A stretch of DNA of 64,000 nt, taken from assembly GCF_019800005.1 (NCBI RefSeq), contig NZ_JABGCL010000019.1:1-64000 (forward strand), given 5' to 3'. Origin of the DNA: Geminicoccus harenae. Its GTDB lineage: Bacteria > Pseudomonadota > Alphaproteobacteria > Geminicoccales > Geminicoccaceae. Numbering within the stretch: the stretch's first letter is position 1; each line of letters opens with the position of its first letter. Below are positions 24,464-32,522 of the stretch, piece after piece. The position numbers and the translations under genes are program-made. A model generated the notes under the pieces. That model was given only the letters and a program-made list of their open reading frames with translations. It was not told the origin of the DNA and ran no database searches.

Positions 24464-24659
24464 GGTGGAGGTCCGGATTCCCTGCAGGACGCCCGGTCGG
24501 GCGTAGTGGCAACAGCCTGTCGTTTCGGCAGTTTCGGCGGAGCCGGTTCACTTCCGGCAGCCGAGTGCCTAAGTTCTGGGGGCGGAGCATAGACAGCCCC
24601 CCGGCTGCTTACCAGCGGCCCCGCGGGTAAAAGGGGTCCGCCCGAATGCAGGACAAGCG

Positions 24660-25652
24660 ATGCTGATCGATCCGTTTGCGCGCAAGATCACCTACGTGCG
24701 CATCTCGGTGACCGACCGATGCGACTTCCGCTGCGTCTATTGCATGGCGGAGAACATGACGTTCCTGCCCAAGGCGGAGCTCCTGACCCTTGAGGAACTC
24801 GACCGGCTGTGCAGCACGCTGGTGGAGATGGGGGTGCGCAAGCTCCGGCTGACCGGCGGCGAGCCGCTGGTCCGGCGGGACGTGATGTGGCTGATCCGCC
24901 AGGTCGGGCGGCACCTGCGCACCGGCGCCCTCGACGAACTTACCGTCACCACCAATGGCAGCCAGCTCGCCAAGCATGCCGAGGGCCTGGTCGAGGCCGG
25001 CGTGCGGCGGGTCAACGTCTCGCTCGACACGCTCGACCCCGAGCGGTTCCAGGCGATCACCCGCTGGGGCCGCTTCGCCCAGGTGATGGGCGGGATCGAG
25101 GCGGCCAAGGCGGCGGGCCTGGCGGTCAAGATCAACGCGGTGGCGCTCAAAGGGGTCAACGAGGACGAGATCGACCGGATGGTCGAGTGGTGCGGCGAGC
25201 GCGGCTTCGACCTGACGCTGATCGAGACCATGCCGCTGGGCGACATCGACGGCGACCGCACCGACCAGTACCTGCCGCTCTCGCTGGTGCGTGCCAGGCT
25301 GGAGCGCCGCTGGACCCTGGAGGACCTGGACTACCGTACGGGCGGCCCCGCCCGCTATGTCCGGGTCGCCGAGACCGGGGGCAGGCTCGGCTTCATCACG
25401 CCGATGACCCATAATTTCTGCGAGAGCTGCAACCGGGTCCGGGTGACCTGCACGGGCACCATGTACATGTGCCTGGGCCAGGAGGACGCGGTCGACCTGC
25501 GCACGCCGCTGCGCTCCTCGGAGGGCAACCAGGCCCTGGAGCAGGCGATCCGCGACGGCATCGCCCGCAAGCCCAAGGGCCACGACTTCATCATCGACCG
25601 GCGGCGCAAGGCCCCGGCGGTGGCGCGGCACATGAGCGTCACCGGGGGCTGA
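24660..25652 (+). CDS. moaA: GTP 3',8-cyclase MoaA
   Basis: A 330-residue radical-SAM enzyme for the first step of molybdenum cofactor synthesis. The N-terminal 4Fe-4S cluster ligands are C21, C25 and C28 (DRCDFRCVYC). LRLTGGEPLVRRD gives the SAM-binding GGE, and the second cluster is formed by the C-x2-C-x13-C set in CESCNRVRVTCTGTMYMC. The protein ends in the required Gly-Gly (MSVTGG), which enters the active site. It is a single gene ending 15 bases before the convergent aroC stop. The other moa genes are elsewhere. Confidence 0.97.
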   Translation: MLIDPFARKITYVRISVTDRCDFRCVYCMAENMTFLPKAELLTLEELDRLCSTLVEMGVRKLRLTGGEPLVRRDVMWLIRQVGRHLRTGALDELTVTTNGSQLAKHAEGLVEAGVRRVNVSLDTLDPERFQAITRWGRFAQVMGGIEAAKAAGLAVKINAVALKGVNEDEIDRMVEWCGERGFDLTLIETMPLGDIDGDRTDQYLPLSLVRARLERRWTLEDLDYRTGGPARYVRVAETGGRLGFITPMTHNFCESCNRVRVTCTGTMYMCLGQEDAVDLRTPLRSSEGNQALEQAIRDGIARKPKGHDFIIDRRRKAPAVARHMSVTGG

Positions 25653-25667
25653 GCCGGCCGCTGCGCG

Positions 25668-26744
25668 CTAGCGAAGGCCGTAGATCCCGCGCTGGCGGAG
25701 CAGGTGGTCGGCCAGCACCACCGCCATCATCGCCTCGCCCACCGGCACGGCGCGGATGCCGACGCAGGGGTCGTGGCGCCCCTTGGTCAGGATCTCGGTC
25801 TCGTTGCCGGACCGGTCGATCGTGCGCCTGGGGGTGAGAATCGAGGAGGTGGGCTTCACCGCGAAGCGCACCACCACGTCCTGGCCGGTGGAGATCCCGC
25901 CCAGGATCCCGCCGGCATGGTTGGACAGAAAACGCGGGCCGTCATTGCCCATGCGCATCTCGTCGGCGTTGGCCTCGCCGCTGAGTGAAGCCGCGGCGAA
26001 ACCGTCGCCGATCTCCACCGCCTTGACCGCATTGATGCTCATCATCGCCTTGGCGAGGTCGGCGTCGAGCTTGTCGTAGACCGGCTCGCCCAGGCCGGCC
26101 GGCACGCCGCTCGCCGTCACCTCGATCACCGCACCCACGGACGAGCCGGCCTTGCGGATCACGGCCAACTGCTCCGCCCAGCGTGCAGCCGCCTCCGGGT
26201 CCGGGCAGTAGAACGGGTTGCGGTCGATCTCCGCGTCGTCGAACCGCACCCGGTCGATCCGGTCCGGCCCCATCTGCACGAGGCAGCCGCGGATCCGCAC
26301 CGTATCGCCCAGCACCTTGCGCGCGACGGCACCCGCGGCGACCCGCGACGCCGTCTCGCGCGCGGAGGACCGGCCGCCGCCGCGATAGTCGCGGATGCCG
26401 TATTTCTTGTCATAGGCGTAGTCGGCGTGGCCCGGACGGTACTTGTCCTGGATGTCGCCATAATCCCTGGACCGCTGGTCCTGGTTGCGGATCAGGAGCT
26501 GGATCGGCGTGCCGGTGGTCCTGCCCTCGAACACGCCGGACAGGATCTCGACCTGGTCGGGCTCCTGGCGCTGGGTGGTGAACTTCGACTGACCCGGCCG
26601 GCGCCGGTCCAGCCAGACCTGGATGTCCGCCTCGGTGAGCGGCAGAAGCGACGGCACCCCGTCGACCACGCAGCCGATCGCCGGCCCGTGGCTCTCGCCC
26701 CAGGTGGTGAAGCGGAAGAGTTCGCCGAAACTGCTGCCTGCCAT
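25668..26744 (-). CDS. aroC: Chorismate synthase
   Basis: A 358-residue FMN-dependent enzyme for the last common step of aromatic amino acid synthesis. The three family signatures are visible: GESHGPAIGCVVDGVPS near the N-terminus, DYRGGGRSSARETASRVAAG in the middle, and RHDPCVGIRAVPVGEAMMA near the C-terminus. Length is normal for bacteria. The gene begins MAGSSFGELFRFTTWGE, with no strong alternative start. It is on the minus strand, downstream of fabI and a small membrane-protein gene, but separated from them by a strong hairpin. Confidence 0.97.
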   Translation of the reverse strand: MAGSSFGELFRFTTWGESHGPAIGCVVDGVPSLLPLTEADIQVWLDRRRPGQSKFTTQRQEPDQVEILSGVFEGRTTGTPIQLLIRNQDQRSRDYGDIQDKYRPGHADYAYDKKYGIRDYRGGGRSSARETASRVAAGAVARKVLGDTVRIRGCLVQMGPDRIDRVRFDDAEIDRNPFYCPDPEAAARWAEQLAVIRKAGSSVGAVIEVTASGVPAGLGEPVYDKLDADLAKAMMSINAVKAVEIGDGFAAASLSGEANADEMRMGNDGPRFLSNHAGGILGGISTGQDVVVRFAVKPTSSILTPRRTIDRSGNETEILTKGRHDPCVGIRAVPVGEAMMAVVLADHLLRQRGIYGLR

Positions 26745-26817
26745 GGCTCCCCAAGCCCCGCCGCGCCGATGCCGGCGGCAGGTGCGCGGAACGACGGGGA
26801 GCGGTCAAGGGGGATCG

Positions 26818-26855
26818 CCGCGACCGGCCTGTCTCGGCCCAGGGGCCGGCCGCGG
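26818..26855. terminator. 12-bp GC stem between small membrane gene and aroC
   Basis: CCGCGACCGGCC at 26818-26829 pairs with GGCCGGCCGCGG at 26844-26855 with one mismatch and a 14-base loop. It lies 13 bases after the small-gene stop and 73 bases before the aroC start (both minus strand). No T-run follows. It likely separates the fabI transcript from aroC. Confidence 0.5.
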
Positions 26856-26868
26856 CGGCTCGCTCAGA

Positions 26869-27003
26869 TCAGGGCGTGGTGGTGGTTGCAGGCGGGGTGG
26901 CCTCGGGAGCCACCGGCGTGGTCGCGGTCCTGGGCCAGAACATCCAGGCCAGGAGAATCACGATGATGACCACGATGATGATGTACCAGGTTCTTCTGTC
27001 CAC
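26869..27003 (-). CDS. 44-residue single-pass membrane protein
   Basis: A GTG at 27003 with GGAGGA seven bases upstream starts a 44-residue frame. Four residues (VDRR) and TWY lead into a strong membrane helix of Ile/Val/Leu (about residues 8-23), then MFWPR and a Pro/Thr/Ala-rich tail (PVAPEATPP, ending TTTTP). The layout is that of small alphaproteobacterial membrane proteins of unknown role. It lies 126 bases downstream of fabI on the same strand and is followed by a strong hairpin, so it could be the last gene of that transcript. The topology (basic N-terminus before the helix) suggests the tail is periplasmic. Confidence 0.6.
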   Translation of the reverse strand: MDRRTWYIIIVVIIVILLAWMFWPRTATTPVAPEATPPATTTTP

Positions 27004-27129
27004 GAGCTTCCTCCTCCCTGCCGGGCGCGGCAGTCATCTCTTGCGGAGCGGCCGCTCCGGCAGGGAGCGGCGCGTTGGCCACGTTGAAGGAAAGCGCGGA
27101 CCTGCCGGTGTGGTTCCGCCCGAACCGGC

Positions 27130-27957
27130 TCAGACCACCGATATGTCGGGCGCGTCGGCCGCCTTCATGCCGACGACGTGGTAGCCGCTGTCGACATGCA
27201 ACACCTCGCCGGTGGTGCCGCCGCCCAGGTCCGACAGCAGGTACACCGCGGCCCCGCCTACGTCCTCGATGGTCGTGTTGCGCTTGAGCGGCGCGTTGTA
27301 CTCGTTCCACTTCAGGATGTAGCGGAAGTCGCCGATGCCGGACGCGGCGAGCGTCTTGACCGGTCCCGCCGAGATCGCGTTGACCCGGATGCGCTGGCCG
27401 CCCAGGTCCACCGCCAAAAAGCGCACCGAGGCTTCCAGCGCCGCCTTGGCCACGCCCATCACGTTGTAGTGGGGCACCACCCGCTCGGCCCCCAGATAGG
27501 TGAGCGTCAGCAGGGAGCCGCCCTCGGTCATCAGTGGTGCGGCGCGCCGGGCGAGGTCGGTGAAGCTGAACACCGACACGTTCATGGTGTTCTGGAAGTT
27601 CTCCAAGCTCGTGTCGACGTAGCGGCCCTTCAGCTCCTCCTTGTCGGAGTAGGCGATCGCGTGGACCACGAAGTCCAGCCGACCCCACTGCTCCTGGATC
27701 TCCGCGAACAGCGCGTCCATCGAGGCGGCATCGGTGACGTCGGCCGGCAGGACCAGAGGTGCGCCCAGCTTCTCGGCGAGCGGCATCACCCGCTTCTTCA
27801 GGGCCTCGCCCTGGTAGGTCACCGCCAGCTCGGCACCGTGCGCCGCGACCGCCGCCGCGATGCCCCAGGCCAGCGAGCGGTCGTTGGCGATGCCCATGAT
27901 CAGGCCGCGCTTGCCGGCGAACAACGGCCCGGCCGAGGCGGGCTTGGTAGCGCTCAT
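27130..27957 (-). CDS. fabI: Enoyl-[acyl-carrier-protein] reductase (NADH) FabI
   Basis: A 275-residue SDR-type enoyl-ACP reductase for fatty acid elongation. The opening is GKRGLIMGIANDRSLAWGIA, with the divergent FabI glycine motif. The catalytic Tyr-x6-Lys is YNVMGVAK in HYNVMGVAKAALEASVR, and VNAISAGPVKTLAASGI is typical of the family. The start ATG at 27957 (MSATKPASAGPLFAGKRG) fits; the frame remains open far upstream through the yihY gene but in a meaningless translation. It is 44 bases downstream of yihY on the same strand. Confidence 0.96.
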   Translation of the reverse strand: MSATKPASAGPLFAGKRGLIMGIANDRSLAWGIAAAVAAHGAELAVTYQGEALKKRVMPLAEKLGAPLVLPADVTDAASMDALFAEIQEQWGRLDFVVHAIAYSDKEELKGRYVDTSLENFQNTMNVSVFSFTDLARRAAPLMTEGGSLLTLTYLGAERVVPHYNVMGVAKAALEASVRFLAVDLGGQRIRVNAISAGPVKTLAASGIGDFRYILKWNEYNAPLKRNTTIEDVGGAAVYLLSDLGGGTTGEVLHVDSGYHVVGMKAADAPDISVV

Positions 27958-28001
27958 GAGCAGAGATCTCCGATGGATAAAAGCGCTGGGTGGAGCGGTT
28001 C

Positions 28002-28892
28002 TTAACCGTGCACCAGCGGGGCCGAAAGAGGGCTGGGCGTGCTGGCCCGGTCGACCGCGGCGGCGAGCTGGGCGCCCAGCAGGAAGATGACCGCCGAGAG
28101 CCAGAAGAAGAACATCGTCACCACGACGCCGCCGAGGCTGCCATAGGTTACGCTCATGCTGCTGATGTTGCGCATGTAATAGGAGAAGCCGAACACGAAG
28201 CCGTTCCATGCCACGGCCACGAACATCGCCCCGGTCGCCAGCCGGGTCAGCGGGATCTTCCGGCCGGGCAGGAGCCGGTAGAGGGTCAGGGACACGGCGA
28301 ACAGGATGACGATGCCGGCCAGATGGGTGGACCAGGCGCCCACCATCCGCGTCAGCTCGGGGTCGTGCAGGAGCCGGGCGGCGATCTGGAGGCCCAGCGG
28401 CAGGATCAGCGTCATGGTGGTCAGCGCAATGGCGCAGACCCCGGCAAAGCAGGTCAGCAGCAGCCCCTGGAGGCGGCGCATCGGCCAGTCTTTGGCGCTG
28501 ACTGTGGCATCGAAGATACGGTTCAGCGCGTTGCGGACCGCCTCGATGGCACTGGACGCCACCCACAGCGTGCCGATCATCGATACGGTGAGGATGGTCG
28601 GATGCGCGACGCGGCGGACCTCGTTGATCAGGGGCTTCACCCAGCCGGCGACCTCGGGCGGCAGCAAGGTCAGCGCCAGGTCGATCGACTGGGTGGCCGC
28701 CTCGCTCTGCCCAATCCAGCCGGCCAGGGTGAGCAGGAAGATCAGGAACGGCACCAGGGCGAACAGCGTGTCGAACGCGATCGCCGCAGCATGGGTCAGC
28801 CCGTCGTCGTAGATGAAGCGGGTGAACGCCCGCTGCACGATCTTGCGCAGCGAGATCGGCGGCCGGGGTGCGAGGTCGTGGACGAGTTCCAT
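28002..28892 (-). CDS. YihY/BrkB family inner-membrane protein
   Basis: A 296-residue integral membrane protein with about six helices. The family core is seen in HAAAIAFDTLFALVPFLIFLL (about residues 34-54), WVASSAIEAVRNALNRIF, ALTTMTLILPLGL and the C-terminal SYYMRNISSMSVTYGSLGGVV with FFWLSAVIFLLGAQLAAA. The YihY/BrkB family was once called RNase BN in error; its function is unknown, with roles in complement resistance or transport suggested for some members. It begins the minus-strand yihY-fabI pair and is divergent from ilvD. Confidence 0.9.
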   Translation of the reverse strand: MELVHDLAPRPPISLRKIVQRAFTRFIYDDGLTHAAAIAFDTLFALVPFLIFLLTLAGWIGQSEAATQSIDLALTLLPPEVAGWVKPLINEVRRVAHPTILTVSMIGTLWVASSAIEAVRNALNRIFDATVSAKDWPMRRLQGLLLTCFAGVCAIALTTMTLILPLGLQIAARLLHDPELTRMVGAWSTHLAGIVILFAVSLTLYRLLPGRKIPLTRLATGAMFVAVAWNGFVFGFSYYMRNISSMSVTYGSLGGVVVTMFFFWLSAVIFLLGAQLAAAVDRASTPSPLSAPLVHG

Positions 28893-29061
28893 GGGGGTGA
28901 AGTCGCACCGCCCGCGTCACGGAACAAGCGGCAGCGCCTTCTCCCTTGCGTGCTGCGCCGTCACGGCTGGCCACCGGCGGGTGCGCGGACTATCGTCCTT
29001 GCAACGTGATCGAAGAACAGGCCGGCGCATGTCCTGGCCGGTGCGAGGGGAGGCAGCCGCC

Positions 29062-30789
29062 GTGGCGCGCGTGACGATCTTCAACAAGTCGGACCTGCCG
29101 TCGCGCTACTCCACGAGCGGTCCGCAACGGGCGCCGCACCGTTCCTACTACTACGCGATGGGCCTGACCGCGGACGATATCGGCAAGCCGTTCGTGGGCG
29201 TGGTCACCACCTGGAACGAGGCGGCACCCTGCAACATCGCACTGGGCCGCCAGGCGCAGGCGGTCAAGCGCGGGGTCGCCAAGGCCGGCGGCACGCCGCG
29301 CGAGTTCACCACGATCACCGTCACCGACGGGATCGCCATGGGCCACCAGGGCATGAAGTCCTCGCTGGTGTCCCGCGAGGTGATCGCGGATTCCACCGAG
29401 CTCACCGTGCGCGGCCATGCCTATGACGCGCTGGTGGGGCTGGCCGGCTGCGACAAGTCGCTGCCCGGGCTGATGATGGCGATGGTCCGCCTGAACGTCC
29501 CGTCCGTGTTCATGTATGGCGGCTCGATCCTGCCCGGGCGCTACCGCGGCCGCGACGTCACCGTGCAGGACGTGTTCGAGGCGGTGGGCAAGCACGCGGT
29601 GGGTGCAATCAGCGATGCCGACCTGGAGGAGCTGGAGCGGGTCGCCTGCCCCTCGGCCGGCTCCTGCGGCGGGCAGTTCACCGCCAACACCATGGCCTGC
29701 GTGTCCGAGGCGATCGGCCTGGCCCTGCCAGGCTCGGCGGGTACCCCGGCGCCGTACGAGGCGCGCGATGCCTGGGCGGAGCAGTCTGGCGAGGCGGTGA
29801 TGGCCCTGCTGGCGAGCCGGATCCGCCCGCGCGACATCGTCACCCTGAAGTCGCTCGAAAACGCGGCACGGGTGGTCGCCTGCTCGGGCGGGTCCACCAA
29901 CGGTGCCCTGCACCTGCCGGCGCTGGCTCACGAGGCAGGCATCGCCTTCGACCTCCACGACGTCGCCGAGATCTTCCGCTCCACGCCCTACATCGCCGAC
30001 CTGAAGCCCGCCGGGCAATACGTGATGAAGGACTTGGCCGATGTCGGCGGGGTGCCGCTGATCATGCGGGCTCTGCTGGATGGCGGGTTGCTGCATGGCG
30101 ACTGCATCACCGTCACCGGCAAGACGATCGCCGAGAACCTGGCCGACTTCCCGTGGCGGCCGCAGCAGGTGGTGGTGCGGCCGGTGAGCGACCCGATCAG
30201 CCCCATGGGCGGCGTGGTCGGGCTGAAGGGCACGCTGGCGCCGGAGGGTGCGATCGTGAAGGTCGCGGGCCTGGCCAATCTGCGGTTCCGCGGGCCGGCG
30301 CGCTGCTTCGATTCCGAGGAGGACTGCATGCAGGCGGTCCAGGAGCGCAGGTACCAGGACGGTGAGGTGCTGGTGATCCGCTACGAGGGCCCCAAGGGCG
30401 GGCCCGGGATGCGCGAGATGCTGGGCGTCACCGCCGCCCTCTATGGCCAAGGCAAGGGCGACGCCGTGGCGCTGATCACGGACGGCCGCTTCTCCGGCGC
30501 CACGCGCGGGTTCTGCATCGGCCATGTCGGGCCGGAAGCGCAGGTGGGCGGGCCGATCGGCCTGATCCAGGACGGCGACATCATCGTGATCGACGCAGAG
30601 GCCGGGACGCTGGACGTGGAGCTGAGCCAGGCGGAGCTGGACAGCCGGCGGAAGGCCTGGCAGCCGCGCTCCTCGTACTACACGGCCGGCACGTTGTGGA
30701 AATACGCGCAGACGGTGGGTTCGGCGGAGAAGGGCGCGGTGACCCATCCGGGCGGTGCCGCGGAGGCGCATGTCTACGCCGACATCTGA
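29062..30789 (+). CDS. ilvD: Dihydroxy-acid dehydratase (IlvD/Edd family)
   Basis: A 575-residue dehydratase using an Fe-S cluster, most likely the branched-chain amino acid enzyme. Cluster-type Cys residues appear in LAGCDKSLPG and ACPSAGSCGGQFTANTM, and TWNEAAPCNI supplies a third. FSGATRGFCIGHVGPEA near the C-terminus is the family signature. The GTG at 29062 is chosen because GGGGAGG lies 7-10 bases before it and it leaves a normal N-terminus; an ATG at 29029 is possible. IlvD is favoured over Edd by the SGSTN-like SGGSTNGALHL and overall length, but related sugar-acid dehydratases cannot be excluded. It faces a DUF4142 gene across a strong terminator. Confidence 0.88.
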   Translation: MARVTIFNKSDLPSRYSTSGPQRAPHRSYYYAMGLTADDIGKPFVGVVTTWNEAAPCNIALGRQAQAVKRGVAKAGGTPREFTTITVTDGIAMGHQGMKSSLVSREVIADSTELTVRGHAYDALVGLAGCDKSLPGLMMAMVRLNVPSVFMYGGSILPGRYRGRDVTVQDVFEAVGKHAVGAISDADLEELERVACPSAGSCGGQFTANTMACVSEAIGLALPGSAGTPAPYEARDAWAEQSGEAVMALLASRIRPRDIVTLKSLENAARVVACSGGSTNGALHLPALAHEAGIAFDLHDVAEIFRSTPYIADLKPAGQYVMKDLADVGGVPLIMRALLDGGLLHGDCITVTGKTIAENLADFPWRPQQVVVRPVSDPISPMGGVVGLKGTLAPEGAIVKVAGLANLRFRGPARCFDSEEDCMQAVQERRYQDGEVLVIRYEGPKGGPGMREMLGVTAALYGQGKGDAVALITDGRFSGATRGFCIGHVGPEAQVGGPIGLIQDGDIIVIDAEAGTLDVELSQAELDSRRKAWQPRSSYYTAGTLWKYAQTVGSAEKGAVTHPGGAAEAHVYADI

Positions 30790-30819
30790 TCCCGACGCGG
30801 GCCGACCCGCGGGCTGAGT

Positions 30820-30845
30820 GAAGCGGCCCGTGGCCGGGCCGCTTC
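30820..30845. terminator. Bidirectional terminator between ilvD and the DUF4142 gene
   Basis: GAAGCGGCCCG and CGGGCCGCTTC make a perfect 11-bp stem around TGGC, exactly between two convergent stop codons (30789 and 30850). A smaller hairpin (GCGGG/CCCGC) precedes it. There is no clear T-run on either side. Confidence 0.65.
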
Positions 30846-30849
30846 CGGG

Positions 30850-31467
30850 TCACATCATGATCTGCTGCGCGATCGCGTCAGCCTGCTCCAGGTGGTGCAG
30901 GATCATTTCCTTGTTGTCGGCCGCCAGCTCGTTGAAGTTGGACAGCGAGCCGCGATTGCCCATCGCGTTGAACAGCTCGTACGTATCCTTGTGCGACTGG
31001 CGCATCATCTGGATGTAGAGCTGGTCGAACTGTTCGCCCGAGGCGGCGTTGAGCTGGTCGATCATCGCCTGGTGCCTGGTGTCCAGGGTTACCGGCACGG
31101 TGAAAGTGTTGCCGGCGATGCTGGCCTTGCTGTTCATTTCCAGCCCGAGGGCGGTGTGGTCGCGGACCATCTGCTCGCCATAGGTGCGCACCAGCGGGTT
31201 GCTGGCCTTCTCAGTCGCGAGCTGGCCGGCCTGGATCTCGAACATGTTGCCGACCCCGGCCTGCTCCACGAACACCTTGGCGGGGATCGAGCTGGCGTTG
31301 ATGATCTCGAAGATCTCCGGCGAGGTCTCGACCAGGGGCAGCTCCGCGCTCGCGGGCGTCACGATGTCGGTCGCCGTGTCCGACCGCATTTCGGTGGAGT
31401 ATCCGCAAGCTGCGAGCGAGGACGCGAGCAGCACCGAGGCCGTAAGAGCGACCAATGGCTTGGTCAT
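30850..31467 (-). CDS. DUF4142 lipoprotein
   Basis: A 205-residue exported protein. The N-terminus MTKPLVALTASVLLASSLAAC ends in a lipobox (LAAC), so it is probably a lipoprotein anchored by the Cys at about residue 21. The DUF4142 ferritin-like helical domain (about residues 50-200) shows EIFEIINASSIPAKVFVEQA, MVRDHTALGLEMN and QSHKDTYELFNAMG. The family is found in envelope or stress settings in proteobacteria; no activity is established. The conserved His and Glu/Asp positions of the four-helix bundle are present. It is a single gene, divergent from speE. Confidence 0.82.
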   Translation of the reverse strand: MTKPLVALTASVLLASSLAACGYSTEMRSDTATDIVTPASAELPLVETSPEIFEIINASSIPAKVFVEQAGVGNMFEIQAGQLATEKASNPLVRTYGEQMVRDHTALGLEMNSKASIAGNTFTVPVTLDTRHQAMIDQLNAASGEQFDQLYIQMMRQSHKDTYELFNAMGNRGSLSNFNELAADNKEMILHHLEQADAIAQQIMM

Positions 31468-31656
31468 CAACTGTCTCCCTTGCCGGTGAAACGGACCGGC
31501 ATCGCCGCCGGTCACCGAGGTTCTTGCGGCGGTAGAACCCGGCGCCTGTGTCTCCGGTTCCGGATCTTGCGGCCGTACTCTGGCGGCATGGCGGGATGCG
31601 CCGGGCTCTGCTAGACCCGCGCCGACCGCGAGGGACACCGTTTGGGAAGATGGCCG

Positions 31657-32502
31657 ATGGACTGGTTCACCGAGACGCTCTGGCCGCACTGGGCGCAGAA
31701 GATCAAGGTGAAGGAGGTGCTCTACCACGACCAGACCGAGCACCAGGACCTGATCGTGTTCGAGAGCGAGGCCTGGGGCCGGGTCCTGGCGCTGGACGGC
31801 GTGGTGCAGACCACCACGGCCGACGAGTTCGTCTACCATGAGATGCTGGTGCACACCCCGATCCTGGCCCACGGCCGGGCGGAAGAGGTGCTGATCATCG
31901 GCGGCGGCGATGGCGGCTGCCTGCGCGAGGCGATCAAGCATCCGGGTGTCCGGCGGATCACCCAGGTCGAGATCGACGCCGGCGTGATCGAGTTCTGCAA
32001 GCAGTACCTGCCGACCCTCTCCGACGGCGCGTTCGAGCATCCCAAGGCGCGCGTGACGATCGCGGACGGCGCCAAATACGCCAAGGAGACCGACGACCGG
32101 TTCGACGTGATCATCGTCGATTCCACCGACCCGCAGGGGCCGGGTGCCGTCCTGTTCACCGAGGAGTTCTACCGCGACTGCCGGCGGATGCTGAAGCCCG
32201 GTGGGGTGATGGCGACCCAGTGCGGCAACCCGTCCATCCACCCGGACGAGCTGGAGTTCACCCAGAGCCGACAGCGCGCCGCGGGCTTTGCCGACGTCAC
32301 CTATTATTTCGCGGCAGTGCCCACCTATATCGGCGGCAGCATGGCGCTGGGCTTTGCCAGCGATGACCCGGCCTTGCGCCTGGTCGACGCCCAGACGCTG
32401 GCCGCGCGTCAGGTGCCGGAGGGCCTGCGCTACTACACGCCGGAGATCCACCGCGCGGCCTTCGCGCACCCGGCCTGGATGATCCGCCGGGTCGGCTACT
32501 AG
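31657..32502 (+). CDS. speE: Polyamine aminopropyltransferase (spermidine synthase)
   Basis: A 281-residue enzyme that moves an aminopropyl group from decarboxylated SAM to putrescine. Visible are the N-terminal small domain (DWFTETLWPHWAQKIKVKEV), the cofactor-binding IIGGGDGGCLREAI (about residue 78), the catalytic Asp in IVDSTDPQGPG and the acceptor-site YHEMLVH. The ATG at 31657 has GGGAAGA six bases upstream. A TTG at 31642 is in frame but unlikely. It ends 20 bases before an M81 peptidase gene on the same strand; the two may share a transcript. Confidence 0.95.
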   Translation: MDWFTETLWPHWAQKIKVKEVLYHDQTEHQDLIVFESEAWGRVLALDGVVQTTTADEFVYHEMLVHTPILAHGRAEEVLIIGGGDGGCLREAIKHPGVRRITQVEIDAGVIEFCKQYLPTLSDGAFEHPKARVTIADGAKYAKETDDRFDVIIVDSTDPQGPGAVLFTEEFYRDCRRMLKPGGVMATQCGNPSIHPDELEFTQSRQRAAGFADVTYYFAAVPTYIGGSMALGFASDDPALRLVDAQTLAARQVPEGLRYYTPEIHRAAFAHPAWMIRRVGY

Positions 32503-32522
32503 GTCCAAAGGGGGCTCTCGGC

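Noticed and set aside
24464..24659. Molybdenum-cofactor riboswitch ahead of moaA
   Set aside because: The gap has some short GC hairpins but I could not match the conserved core of the Moco riboswitch, so no call is made.
27130..28974. A continuous frame joining the yihY region to fabI
   Set aside because: The upstream half is a wrong-frame reading of the real YihY gene; FabI starts at its own ATG at 27957.
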